NCBI RefSeq assembly: GCF_040214835.1
Contig: NZ_CP157874.1
Coordinates: forward strand, 4,800,501 to 4,864,500
Length of the DNA stretch: 64,000 nt
Origin: Pseudomonas asiatica
GTDB taxonomy: Bacteria; Pseudomonadota; Gammaproteobacteria; Pseudomonadales; Pseudomonadaceae
Direction: 5' to 3'
Shown: positions 1-6,966 of the stretch, piece by piece
Position numbering within the stretch: position 1 is the stretch's first letter
Layout of the letters: each line of letters starts with the position of its first letter
Program-made: the position numbers and the translations under genes
Notes under the pieces: generated by a model
Databases searched by the model: none
The model's input: the letters and a program-made list of their open reading frames with translations, nothing else
What the model was told of the DNA's origin: nothing

Positions 1-526
1 TGAAGTCCGCCAGCAATGGCTCATACAGCCGCTCCAGCTCCCCCATCACCCCAACCATCCCCTCCGGCCGCGACAAGCGCCGGGCAATACCGTTGAACAC
101 CTGCTCCAGCGTGGCAAAGTCGCCATACGCCCCCAGCCAGTCATCCGCCGCCATGAACGGCGCAATCCCCGCCAGCCGCCCCGGCAACTCGGGCTCCGCC
201 AGCAACACCCGATAAAAGTCCCCGGTGAACTGCGCCAGCGGCTGCTCGGTATAATCCCGCCAATGCCGGGCCAGGCAATGGTCGAAAAACACATCCAGAA
301 CAATGCCGGCAAAGCGCCGCCGCTCCCGCGGAAAGCGCGCCAGTGCCGCCAGCACCAACGGGTGCTGGTCGGTATAGCTGTCGATATGCCGGTGCAGCCG
401 GATGGCCGCCTCCAGCGCAGGCGGGAAGCGCCCTTCCAGCGAGCCTTTGACGAAGTCGCCATACAGGCTGCCAAGCAGTTGTTGCGGCGCCGGGCCGCCA
501 AGGTGCAGGTGTGCGAGGTAGTTCAT
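1..526 (-). CDS. acpH: ACP phosphodiesterase (AcpH), 3' end outside window
   Basis: The protein removes the 4'-phosphopantetheine group from acyl carrier protein in the cytosol. The visible 175 residues start MNYLAHLHL, the typical N-terminus of the AcpH/DUF479 family. They include a His-rich stretch (RLHRHIDSYTDQHP) and FFDHCLARHW, which fit the HD-like metal site of the family. No stop is reached before the window edge. E. coli AcpH has 193 residues, so only about the last 20 should be missing. The ATG at 526-524 is the first start and agrees with family alignments. The gene is divergent from the small regulator at 677 and shares its promoter region. Confidence 0.88.
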   Translation of the reverse strand, partial: MNYLAHLHLGGPAPQQLLGSLYGDFVKGSLEGRFPPALEAAIRLHRHIDSYTDQHPLVLAALARFPRERRRFAGIVLDVFFDHCLARHWRDYTEQPLAQFTGDFYRVLLAEPELPGRLAGIAPFMAADDWLGAYGDFATLEQVFNGIARRLSRPEGMVGVMGELERLYEPLLADF

Positions 527-552
527 GAGCGCAGTCTAGCACCGCCGCCGCC

Positions 553-574
553 TATATCGTTATAACGCGATATA
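553..574. promoter_or_regulatory. Inverted repeat, candidate operator of the ArsR-type regulator
   Basis: TATATCG at 553-559 is repeated in inverse as CGATATA at 568-574, with TTATAA in the spacer. It lies between acpH and the divergent regulator gene. Small ArsR-type regulators commonly bind such AT-rich dyads in their own promoter. The assignment is inferred from position and symmetry only. Confidence 0.5.
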
Positions 575-642
575 GCGATTCGTGCTCAGCTCAGAACCTC
601 TTCATATTTGTATATCGGGAATCCACGATTTACATTTCGCCC

Positions 643-652
643 TATCGCGATA
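643..652. promoter_or_regulatory. Second palindrome TATCGCGATA, candidate operator
   Basis: This perfect 10-bp palindrome lies 25 bases before the regulator start. It shares the CGATATA core with the dyad at 553-574, and TATATCG also occurs alone at 611-617. The set looks like a multi-site operator for autoregulation. Confidence 0.45.
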
Positions 653-676
653 TACCGCTACAACGAGCCTCAACCC

Positions 677-979
677 ATGCCTCTCGATCTCGACGAAATC
701 ATAAAAGCGCTGGCCCACCCGGTCAGGCGAGAAATCCTCAGCTGGCTGAAGGACCCGGCAACGCAATTCCCCGACCAGTACCACAGCACCGAGAACGGTG
801 TGTGTGCCGGGCAGATCGACCAACGCTGCGGCCTGTCGCAGTCGACCGTCTCCGCCCACCTGGCCACCCTGCAGCGCGCCGGGCTGATCAGCAGCCAGAA
901 GATCGGCCAATGGCACTTCTTCAAACGCAACGAAGCCACTATCCAGGCGTTTCTCGAACAACTGCGCCAAGCACTCTGA
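677..979 (+). CDS. ArsR-type winged-helix transcriptional regulator
   Basis: A 100-residue DNA-binding protein. The N-terminus ALAHPVRREILSWL is the typical first helix of ArsR regulators. The recognition helix is GLSQSTVSAHLATLQRAGLI, followed by a wing ending in WHFFKRN. One Cys is present before the recognition helix, but no clear metal-binding CxC motif is seen, so the inducer need not be a metal. The ATG at 677 is preferred over an upstream ATG at 608, because family members begin just before the ALAHP helix and 643-654 carries a palindrome. The gene stops 17 bases before the flavin reductase at 997, so the two are probably one operon. Confidence 0.85.
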   Translation: MPLDLDEIIKALAHPVRREILSWLKDPATQFPDQYHSTENGVCAGQIDQRCGLSQSTVSAHLATLQRAGLISSQKIGQWHFFKRNEATIQAFLEQLRQAL

Positions 980-996
980 ACAGGCAGGTAACCGTC

Positions 997-2046
997 ATGA
1001 CCACGCTTTTCGATCCGATCACCCTGGGCGACCTGCAACTGCCCAACCGCATCATCATGGCCCCGCTCACCCGCTGCCGGGCCGACGAAGGCCGCGTGCC
1101 CAATGCGCTGATGGCCGAGTACTACGTGCAGCGCGCCAGCGCCGGGCTGATCCTCAGCGAGGCGACCTCGGTCAGTGCCATGGGCGTCGGCTACCCGGAT
1201 ACCCCTGGTATCTGGAACGACGAGCAAGTGCGTGGCTGGAACAATGTGACCAAGGCCGTGCATGCCGCTGGCGGGCGCATTTTCCTGCAGCTGTGGCACG
1301 TTGGCCGCATCTCCCACCCCAGCTACCTGAACGGCGAGCTGCCGGTAGCCCCCAGCGCGATCCAGCCCAAGGGCCATGTAAGCCTGGTGCGCCCGCTCAG
1401 TGACTACCCCACCCCACGCGCGCTGGAAACCGAAGAAATCATCGACATCGTCGAGGCCTACCGCAGCGGTGCCGAGAATGCCAAGGCTGCCGGTTTCGAT
1501 GGCGTGGAGATCCACGGTGCCAACGGCTACCTGCTCGACCAGTTCCTGCAGAGCAGCACCAACCAGCGCACCGACCGCTACGGCGGCTCGCTGGAAAACC
1601 GTGCGCGGCTGCTGCTGGAAGTGACCGATGCGGCCATCGAGGTGTGGGGCGCAAACCGCGTGGGCGTGCACCTGGCGCCGCGTGCCGATGCCCATGACAT
1701 GGGCGATGCCGACCGTGCCGAAACCTTTACCTACGTGGCCCGTGAGCTGGGCAAGCGGGGTATTGCCTTCATCTGCTCGCGGGAAAAGGAGGCCGATGAC
1801 AGTATCGGCCCGCTGATCAAAGAGGCGTTCGGTGGCCCGTACATCGTCAATGAGCGGTTTGACAAGGCCAGTGCCAATGCAGCCCTGGCCAATGGCAAGG
1901 CCGACGCCGTGGCGTTTGGCGTGCCGTTCATTGCCAACCCTGACCTGCCGGCGCGGCTGGCGGCGGATGCGCCGTTGAACGAGGCGCGGCCGGAGACTTT
2001 CTATGGCAAGGGGCCGGTGGGGTACATCGATTATCCGCGGTTGTAA
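997..2046 (+). CDS. xenB: Old Yellow Enzyme-type flavin oxidoreductase (XenB/NemA group)
   Basis: A 349-residue FMN enzyme that uses NAD(P)H to reduce activated alkenes, nitro compounds and nitrate esters. Visible family marks are PLTRCRAD near residue 25, LWHVGR near 100, the substrate-binding pair H173 and N176 in HGANGYLLDQF, and YGGSLENR after it. The His-Asn pair groups it with XenB/NemA rather than with His-His enzymes. The symbol follows the P. putida KT2440 XenB locus as I recall it; nemA is an acceptable alternative. It sits directly behind the ArsR-type regulator, which probably controls it. A REP doublet follows the stop. Confidence 0.88.
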   Translation: MTTLFDPITLGDLQLPNRIIMAPLTRCRADEGRVPNALMAEYYVQRASAGLILSEATSVSAMGVGYPDTPGIWNDEQVRGWNNVTKAVHAAGGRIFLQLWHVGRISHPSYLNGELPVAPSAIQPKGHVSLVRPLSDYPTPRALETEEIIDIVEAYRSGAENAKAAGFDGVEIHGANGYLLDQFLQSSTNQRTDRYGGSLENRARLLLEVTDAAIEVWGANRVGVHLAPRADAHDMGDADRAETFTYVARELGKRGIAFICSREKEADDSIGPLIKEAFGGPYIVNERFDKASANAALANGKADAVAFGVPFIANPDLPARLAADAPLNEARPETFYGKGPVGYIDYPRL

Positions 2047-2054
2047 CTGAAATC

Positions 2055-2163
2055 GCCGGGGCCGCTTTGCGGCCCTTTCGCGACACAAGGCCGCTCCTAC
2101 AGGGGAACGCGATTTCCTGTAGGAGCGGCCTTGTGTCGCGATAGGAGGGCAAAGCCCTCCCCT
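2055..2163. repeat. REP doublet, CGCGACACAAGG family
   Basis: Two inverted copies of a 24-base unit lie at 2079-2102 and 2117-2140, separated by 14 bases. Each is flanked by its own short GC hairpin. It lies between the convergent genes at 997 and 2170. Confidence 0.92.
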
Positions 2164-2169
2164 ACAATG

Positions 2170-3039
2170 TCACGGCCGGGCATTGATCTGCTGCTGCAGG
2201 TTCTGGATCTGGCTCTGCAAGGTATTCAGGTTGCGGGTCGTCTGCGCCCGGAAGGCGTCGAATTCCTGCACCGAAGCACCACTGGACGCCGCCGCGGCCG
2301 GGCGGTTGTCGATCTGGCTCTTGAGCACCAGGATGTCCTGCTCCAGGTCCTGGATGGCCGCGCTCGGGTTACCCTGCTTTTTCAGCGCTGCCACCTCGTT
2401 GCCCAGGCTCTTGAGCTGCCCGTCCAGCTTGGCGCCATCAGCCTGCGCGGCCTTCAGCGCAGCAACCTGTTCGTTCAGGCCCTTGAACTGCGTATCCAGC
2501 TTGCCACCATCGACCTGCCCCGAGCGCAACGCGGCCAGCTCACCATTCACCGCCTTCAGCTGCGCCTGCAACTGGGTTTGCAGCTGGGTCACGACCTTCT
2601 GCTGTTCACGGGTATCGGCCAGTACCTGCTCCAGGCGCTTGCCCAGATCGCCGGTCTGCCCGGCCACACCCTTCTGCAACTGGCGCAGCTGCAGCTTCAA
2701 CGCCTCGCTGTTGGTAGTGGCGCCGGATTCGCTGGCCGCCACCTTGCCGCTGATCGCCTGCAGGCGCCCGGCAGCCTCTTCGCTGATGCGGGCGAAGCTT
2801 TCCTGGGTCGCCACCAGTTGCTGCTCCATCAGCGAGATCTGCTGGAAGCTCCACCAGCCAAGGCCCGCCAAGGCGATGAACGAGGCCCCGAGCAATGCCC
2901 ACAGCGGCGCCGTGCTGGCACCACGAGCGGCTTTCTGGCGGCTGCGCACCACGTGCGCCGGCATCAGTTCGTCATCGTCATGGGTGCCGGCCCGCAGGCT
3001 AGGCACGTCATCGTAGTCATCGTGAGCATGGTTACGCAT
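2170..3039 (-). CDS. Membrane-anchored coiled-coil protein of unknown function
   Basis: A 289-residue protein with an acidic, His-rich cytosolic N-terminus (MRNHAHDDYDD). One transmembrane helix follows at about residues 44-62 (LWALLGASFIALAGLGWW). The rest is long, Gln/Lys/Leu-rich coiled coil, with heptad-like stretches through to residue 285. This is a signal-anchor topology with the coiled coil in the periplasm. I recognise no catalytic domain. The start at 3039 is chosen because the upstream in-frame ATG at 3066 only adds residues unlike the conserved acidic start. It is followed on the left by a REP doublet and preceded by the SDR gene on the same strand. Confidence 0.75.
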   Translation of the reverse strand: MRNHAHDDYDDVPSLRAGTHDDDELMPAHVVRSRQKAARGASTAPLWALLGASFIALAGLGWWSFQQISLMEQQLVATQESFARISEEAAGRLQAISGKVAASESGATTNSEALKLQLRQLQKGVAGQTGDLGKRLEQVLADTREQQKVVTQLQTQLQAQLKAVNGELAALRSGQVDGGKLDTQFKGLNEQVAALKAAQADGAKLDGQLKSLGNEVAALKKQGNPSAAIQDLEQDILVLKSQIDNRPAAAASSGASVQEFDAFRAQTTRNLNTLQSQIQNLQQQINARP

Positions 3040-3126
3040 GGATACATTCAACCGCGGTAGTCGCAAAGAGGCACGAGTATAAACCGCCAGCGCGGCGCGT
3101 TGATGTCCATTGTCGGCCCGACGGTT

Positions 3127-4122
3127 TCACTGCCCCGGCGGCTGGTGCTTCCACCAGGCACAGAATTCATCCAGCGCCGTCCACAGGCTGACCTTGGGCT
3201 GGTAGTCCAGGTACTGCCGGGCGCGGCTGATATCCAGGGTGAAATCGCGGCTCATCACCTGCATCCCAAGGCGCGAAAGGGTCGGTTGCGGGCGCCCCGG
3301 CCACAACATGCAGGCCGCCTCGTTCAGCGCGGCCAGGCTGTAGGCCAGGCCGTAGGAGCGGTACCGGGTAACCTGCGGCAACTGCATCTGGCGCATCACG
3401 TAGTTGACCACGTCCCACAGCGGCAGCGGCTGGCCGTTGCTGATGTTATAGGCCTGGCCCAGCGCCCGGTCGTCGGCGAACAGGGCACTGAGCAGCGCTT
3501 CGTTGAGGTTGTGCACGCTGGTGAAATCGACTTTGTTCAGGCCGTTGCCGATGATCGCCACACGCCCCTTGCGCTGCATCTGCATCAGCCGCGGGAAAAT
3601 ACTGGCATCGCCGGCGCCGGTGACGAAGCGCGGGCGCAGCGCCAGCACCTCGAGGCCGAACTCCTGGGCACCGAACACTTTCTGCTCGGCCATGTGCTTG
3701 GTCTGCCCGTAGTGGTCATGGAAGCGGCGCGGCACCTGGTCTTCCCGGATGTCCAGGCGCGAGCGGCCATTGAAGTAGATCGACGGCGACGACAGGTGTA
3801 CCAGCCGCCGTACGTGCTCCTTCAAGCAGCCCTCGACCACGTTTTCAGTGACCACCACATTGCCCTGATAGAAGTCCTGGTAGCGCCCCCAGTTGCCCAC
3901 TGCGCCGGCGCAGTGCACCACCGCCTCGACGCCCTGGCAAAGGCGGCGTGCCAGCTCGGCATCACCCAGGTCGCCGGGGATGAACTGGGCGCCGCGCTTG
4001 ACCAGGTGCTCGACCCCTTCGGCTCGACGGCCGCTGACCCGCACGTCCAGGCCCTGCTCCAGGGCAAAGCGCGCAAAGCGCCCGCCAATGAAGCCACTCG
4101 CGCCGGTGACCAGAATTCGCAT
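3127..4122 (-). CDS. NAD(P)-dependent epimerase/dehydratase (extended SDR)
   Basis: A 331-residue Rossmann-fold oxidoreductase. The cofactor motif is TGASGFIGG at residues 6-14. The catalytic set is a Ser within HLSSPSIYFNG and the YxxxK motif in HYGQTK. The overall layout resembles the 3-beta-hydroxysteroid dehydrogenase/isomerase branch of extended SDRs. The substrate cannot be read from the sequence. The start MRILVTGASG is standard for the family, and an in-frame ATG 33 bases upstream is unlikely. It lies next to argP on the same strand, with a 49-base gap. Confidence 0.83.
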   Translation of the reverse strand: MRILVTGASGFIGGRFARFALEQGLDVRVSGRRAEGVEHLVKRGAQFIPGDLGDAELARRLCQGVEAVVHCAGAVGNWGRYQDFYQGNVVVTENVVEGCLKEHVRRLVHLSSPSIYFNGRSRLDIREDQVPRRFHDHYGQTKHMAEQKVFGAQEFGLEVLALRPRFVTGAGDASIFPRLMQMQRKGRVAIIGNGLNKVDFTSVHNLNEALLSALFADDRALGQAYNISNGQPLPLWDVVNYVMRQMQLPQVTRYRSYGLAYSLAALNEAACMLWPGRPQPTLSRLGMQVMSRDFTLDISRARQYLDYQPKVSLWTALDEFCAWWKHQPPGQ

Positions 4123-4171
4123 GTAAGACTCCGTCTTGCCAGATTTCAGATGCAACTGACGCCAGCCGTGG

Positions 4172-5062
4172 CTACAAGGGCACCAGCCATTGCCGTGCGG
4201 TGTGTCGCAGGTGGTCGGTCAGTTGCGCGAGCAGTTGCCCGCCATTGCGCCAATGATGCCAGTACAGCGGCACATCGATGGGGGTATCGCTGCAGATTTC
4301 CACCAACTGGCCGCTGACCAGTTGCTCGCGAGCCTGCAGTTCCGGCACCAGGCCCCAGCCCAGGCCGGCTTCGGTCATGCGCAGGAAGCCTTCGGACGAC
4401 GGGCACAAATGGTGCAGGAAGCCATCCTCGATGCCCAGCGATGCCAGGTAGCGGTGTTGCAGGAAGTCGTCCGGGCCGTACACGATCGCCGGGGTACGGG
4501 CCAGGCGGCTGGCAGCGAAGCCCTGCGGAAAATGCCGCGCCATGAACCCGGGGCTGGCCAGCGCCCGGTAGCGCATGGCGCCCAGCGGCAGGCTGCGCGC
4601 GCCGGCCACCGGCCGCTCGCTGCCACACAGGCAGGCCGCCACTTCGCCCGCACGCATGCGTTTCAGGCCCACTTCCTGGTCTTCCACCACCAGGTCGGTC
4701 AGCACGTTCTGCTGTGCGCAGAAGTTGCCCACAGCGCCGGCCCACCAGGTAGCCAGGCTGTCGGCGTTGAGGGCTATGCGCAGGCGCTCCGGCATGCCCT
4801 CCTCGTCCAAAGCCGGCACCTGGCGCTGCAGGTCGCGTTCGAGCAGGCGCACCTGCTGCACATGGTTGAGCAACTGGCGGCCGACTTCGGTCGGGCTTGG
4901 CGGTGTGGCACGCACCAGCACCGGCTGGCCGACCCGCGCCTCGAGCAGCTTGATGCGCTGGGAGATGGCCGACTGCGACAAGCCCAGCACCTGCGCCGCG
5001 CGTTCGAAACCGCCCTGCTCGATCACCGCGGCAAGGGCGGCCAGCAGCTTGTAGTCGAACAT
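4172..5062 (-). CDS. argP: LysR-family regulator ArgP
   Basis: A 296-residue LysR-type regulator, known as ArgP/IciA or LysG, which senses lysine and arginine and controls the amino-acid exporter ArgO. The N-terminal helix-turn-helix is at residues 18-47 (FERAAQVLGLSQSAISQRIK). The C-terminal effector domain includes FLRMTEAGLGWGLVPE. Divergent placement against a LysE/ArgO exporter 97 bases away is the classical arrangement and supports the name. The ATG at 5062 gives the usual MFDYKLLAAL start. Confidence 0.92.
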   Translation of the reverse strand: MFDYKLLAALAAVIEQGGFERAAQVLGLSQSAISQRIKLLEARVGQPVLVRATPPSPTEVGRQLLNHVQQVRLLERDLQRQVPALDEEGMPERLRIALNADSLATWWAGAVGNFCAQQNVLTDLVVEDQEVGLKRMRAGEVAACLCGSERPVAGARSLPLGAMRYRALASPGFMARHFPQGFAASRLARTPAIVYGPDDFLQHRYLASLGIEDGFLHHLCPSSEGFLRMTEAGLGWGLVPELQAREQLVSGQLVEICSDTPIDVPLYWHHWRNGGQLLAQLTDHLRHTARQWLVPL

Positions 5063-5159
5063 CGATTTTCCTAATGACTGATCAGCTCTATTTGTTTTTC
5101 TTATACAGCGTGGTTCATCACAATGACCAGCATCTTTTGGACTCTTTGGAGAGCACGCC

Positions 5160-5759
5160 ATGTGGCAAAGCTATCTCAACGGCATGCTCGTGGCCTTCGG
5201 CCTGATCATGGCCATCGGTGCACAGAACGCTTTCGTCCTCGCCCAGAGCTTGCGCCGCGAGCATCATTTGCCGGTGGCGGCACTGTGCATCGTCTGTGAC
5301 GCCATCCTGGTGGCGGCCGGAGTGTTCGGCCTGGCCACCGTTCTGGCGCACAACCCGACGTTGCTGGCGATCGCCCGCTGGGGCGGTGCGGTGTTCCTGA
5401 TCTGGTACGGCGCCAAGGCTTTGCGCAGCGCCTGCTCCAGGCAGAGCCTGCAACACCAGCAAGGCCAGGGTGCGCGCTCACGCCGCGCGGTACTGCTCAG
5501 CGCCCTGGCGGTGACCCTGCTGAACCCGCACGTGTACCTCGACACGGTGCTGCTGATCGGCTCGCTGGGCGCCCAGCAGGCTGCGCCTGGCGCCTACGTG
5601 GCCGGCGCTGCCAGCGCCTCGCTGCTGTGGTTCTCGACACTGGCGATCGGTGCCGCCTGGCTGGCACCGTGGCTGGCCAGGCCGGCGACCTGGCGCATGC
5701 TCGACCTGATGGTGGCGGTGATGATGTTCGCGGTGGCGGCGCAGTTGATCTTCAACTGA
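5160..5759 (+). CDS. argO: LysE/ArgO family amino-acid exporter
   Basis: A 199-residue inner-membrane protein with about six hydrophobic helices. It carries the family signature GLIMAIGAQNAFVLAQ near the N-terminus and LNPHVYLDTVLLIGSLG in the middle. Members export basic amino acids (arginine or lysine) when pools are high. The region with Ser/Gln/Arg at 98-109 forms the cytosolic loop. It is divergent from argP, whose product is expected to activate it from the 97-base gap. A GGAGAGC sequence a few bases before the ATG at 5160 serves as ribosome-binding site. Confidence 0.9.
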   Translation: MWQSYLNGMLVAFGLIMAIGAQNAFVLAQSLRREHHLPVAALCIVCDAILVAAGVFGLATVLAHNPTLLAIARWGGAVFLIWYGAKALRSACSRQSLQHQQGQGARSRRAVLLSALAVTLLNPHVYLDTVLLIGSLGAQQAAPGAYVAGAASASLLWFSTLAIGAAWLAPWLARPATWRMLDLMVAVMMFAVAAQLIFN

Positions 5760-5782
5760 GCTGGGCTAGTCACAACATTTTA

Positions 5783-5832
5783 GCGCCTGTGAGATCGAGC
5801 GCCGCCCGCGCGGCGCTCGATCTGCCAGGCGC
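5783..5832. repeat. Long imperfect hairpin repeat downstream of argO
   Basis: A 50-base element with outer arms GCGCCTG and CAGGCGC and an inner perfect 14-bp stem starting AGATCGAGCG around a CCGC loop. It looks like a dispersed Pseudomonas palindromic unit, unlike the two REP families in this window. It has no T tract after it, so it is not a classical terminator. It may also end argO transcription or stabilise the 3' end. The rest of 5760-6040 holds a sodB leader and nothing else that I can identify. Confidence 0.75.
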
Positions 5833-6040
5833 CACAAGGGATAAGCCGAACACCACCGGTCGGCACGCCCCAACCGCTCTGGAACCTCTATTCCCTATCT
5901 TTGTTGCGTGGTTATGCGCCGGGCCCGGTGCTATGATCCAGCCCTTGCGTCGCAAAGAGTACAAACTCGCCGACGCTCATCGGGCCGCCCGTGATCGGCC
6001 TTGCGCAAACCGCAAACAGACCTGAATCAGGAGATCCACC

Positions 6041-6637
6041 ATGGCTTTTGAATTGCCGCCGCTGCCGTACGCCCACGATGCCCTGCAGCCGCACATCTCC
6101 AAGGAAACCCTGGAGTATCACCACGACAAGCACCACAACACCTATGTCGTGAACCTGAACAACCTGGTCCCAGGCACCGAATTCGAAGGCAAGACCCTGG
6201 AAGAGATCGTCAAGAGCTCTTCGGGCGGCATCTTCAACAACGCCGCTCAAGTCTGGAACCACACCTTCTACTGGAACTGCCTGGCACCAAACGCCGGTGG
6301 CCAGCCGACCGGTGCCCTGGCTGACGCCATCAACGCCGCTTTCGGTTCCTTCGACAAGTTCAAGGAAGAGTTCACCAAGACTTCGGTTGGCACCTTCGGT
6401 TCCGGCTGGGGCTGGCTGGTGAAGAAGGCTGACGGTTCCCTGGCCCTGGCCAGCACCATCGGCGCCGGCTGCCCGCTGACCAGCGGCGACACCCCGCTGC
6501 TGACCTGCGACGTCTGGGAACACGCCTACTACATCGACTACCGCAACCTGCGTCCGAAGTACGTCGAGGCGTTCTGGAACCTGGTCAACTGGGCCTTCGT
6601 TGCCGAACAGTTCGAAGGCAAGACCTTCAAGGCCTGA
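6041..6637 (+). CDS. sodB: Iron superoxide dismutase
   Basis: A 198-residue cytosolic enzyme that converts superoxide to oxygen and hydrogen peroxide. The N-terminus [15 protein letters not shown] is diagnostic. Metal ligands are H27 (EYHHDKHH), His in WNHTFYW, Asp and His in CDVWEHAYY. Length and [13 protein letters not shown] fit the Fe-type enzyme. A strong ribosome-binding site (AGGAG, 8 bases upstream) precedes the ATG. An intrinsic terminator follows 20 bases after the stop, so the gene is monocistronic. Confidence 0.97.
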   Translation: MAFELPPLPYAHDALQPHISKETLEYHHDKHHNTYVVNLNNLVPGTEFEGKTLEEIVKSSSGGIFNNAAQVWNHTFYWNCLAPNAGGQPTGALADAINAAFGSFDKFKEEFTKTSVGTFGSGWGWLVKKADGSLALASTIGAGCPLTSGDTPLLTCDVWEHAYYIDYRNLRPKYVEAFWNLVNWAFVAEQFEGKTFKA

Positions 6638-6657
6638 GTCATTCAGCCCTGAACGAA

Positions 6658-6684
6658 AAACCCGGCCCGGTGCCGGGTTTTTTT
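6658..6684 (+). terminator. Intrinsic terminator of sodB
   Basis: AAACCCGGC and GCCGGGTTT form a stem around a short CCGGT loop and run into a seven-T tract, 20 bases after the sodB stop. Confidence 0.92.
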
Positions 6685-6692
6685 ATGCCTGT

Positions 6693-6796
6693 ACCGGCCT
6701 CTTCGCGGGTGAACCCGCTCCCACAGGTACGGCGCAGCTTGTGGACTTGATGCTATCCCTGTGGGAGCGGGTTTACCCGCGAAAAAGCCAGCACGG
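6693..6796. repeat. REP doublet, CCTCTTCGCGGGT family
   Basis: Inverted copies of the P. putida 35-base REP type lie directly after the sodB terminator. The gap between sodB and bifA (6638-6966) contains this doublet, the terminator and the inverted repeat at 6882-6916. Confidence 0.92.
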
Positions 6797-6881
6797 TTTT
6801 GCTTGCTCAGCCCGCATAGCACGCTAACATCAAACCTCTGGAAGATTGTTACGGCGCATTCAAGTTGCGGGGTCAGGCAAC

Positions 6882-6916
6882 CGATACACTATTGATGGTC
6901 GGCCGATAGTGTATCG
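6882..6916. promoter_or_regulatory. 11-bp perfect inverted repeat upstream of bifA
   Basis: CGATACACTAT at 6882-6892 is exactly mirrored by ATAGTGTATCG at 6906-6916 with a 13-base spacer. Centre-to-centre spacing is 24 bases, which is compatible with either a dimeric regulator or an RNA hairpin. It ends 50 bases before the bifA start. Confidence 0.6.
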
Positions 6917-6966
6917 TCATCGTTGATGGCAAAATGATGCCATGCGCATGGATTAAGGAAACCCCA

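Noticed and set aside
670..2088. 472-codon minus-strand frame across the regulator and xenB
   Set aside because: It runs through two recognised genes and a REP element, and its first codons are REP sequence.
3100..4317. 405-codon plus-strand frame opposite the SDR gene
   Set aside because: The minus-strand SDR has clear cofactor and catalytic motifs, while the plus-strand frame has none.
5770..5964. 64-codon frame on the minus strand before sodB
   Set aside because: It is built mainly from the 50-base hairpin repeat and its composition is not protein-like.
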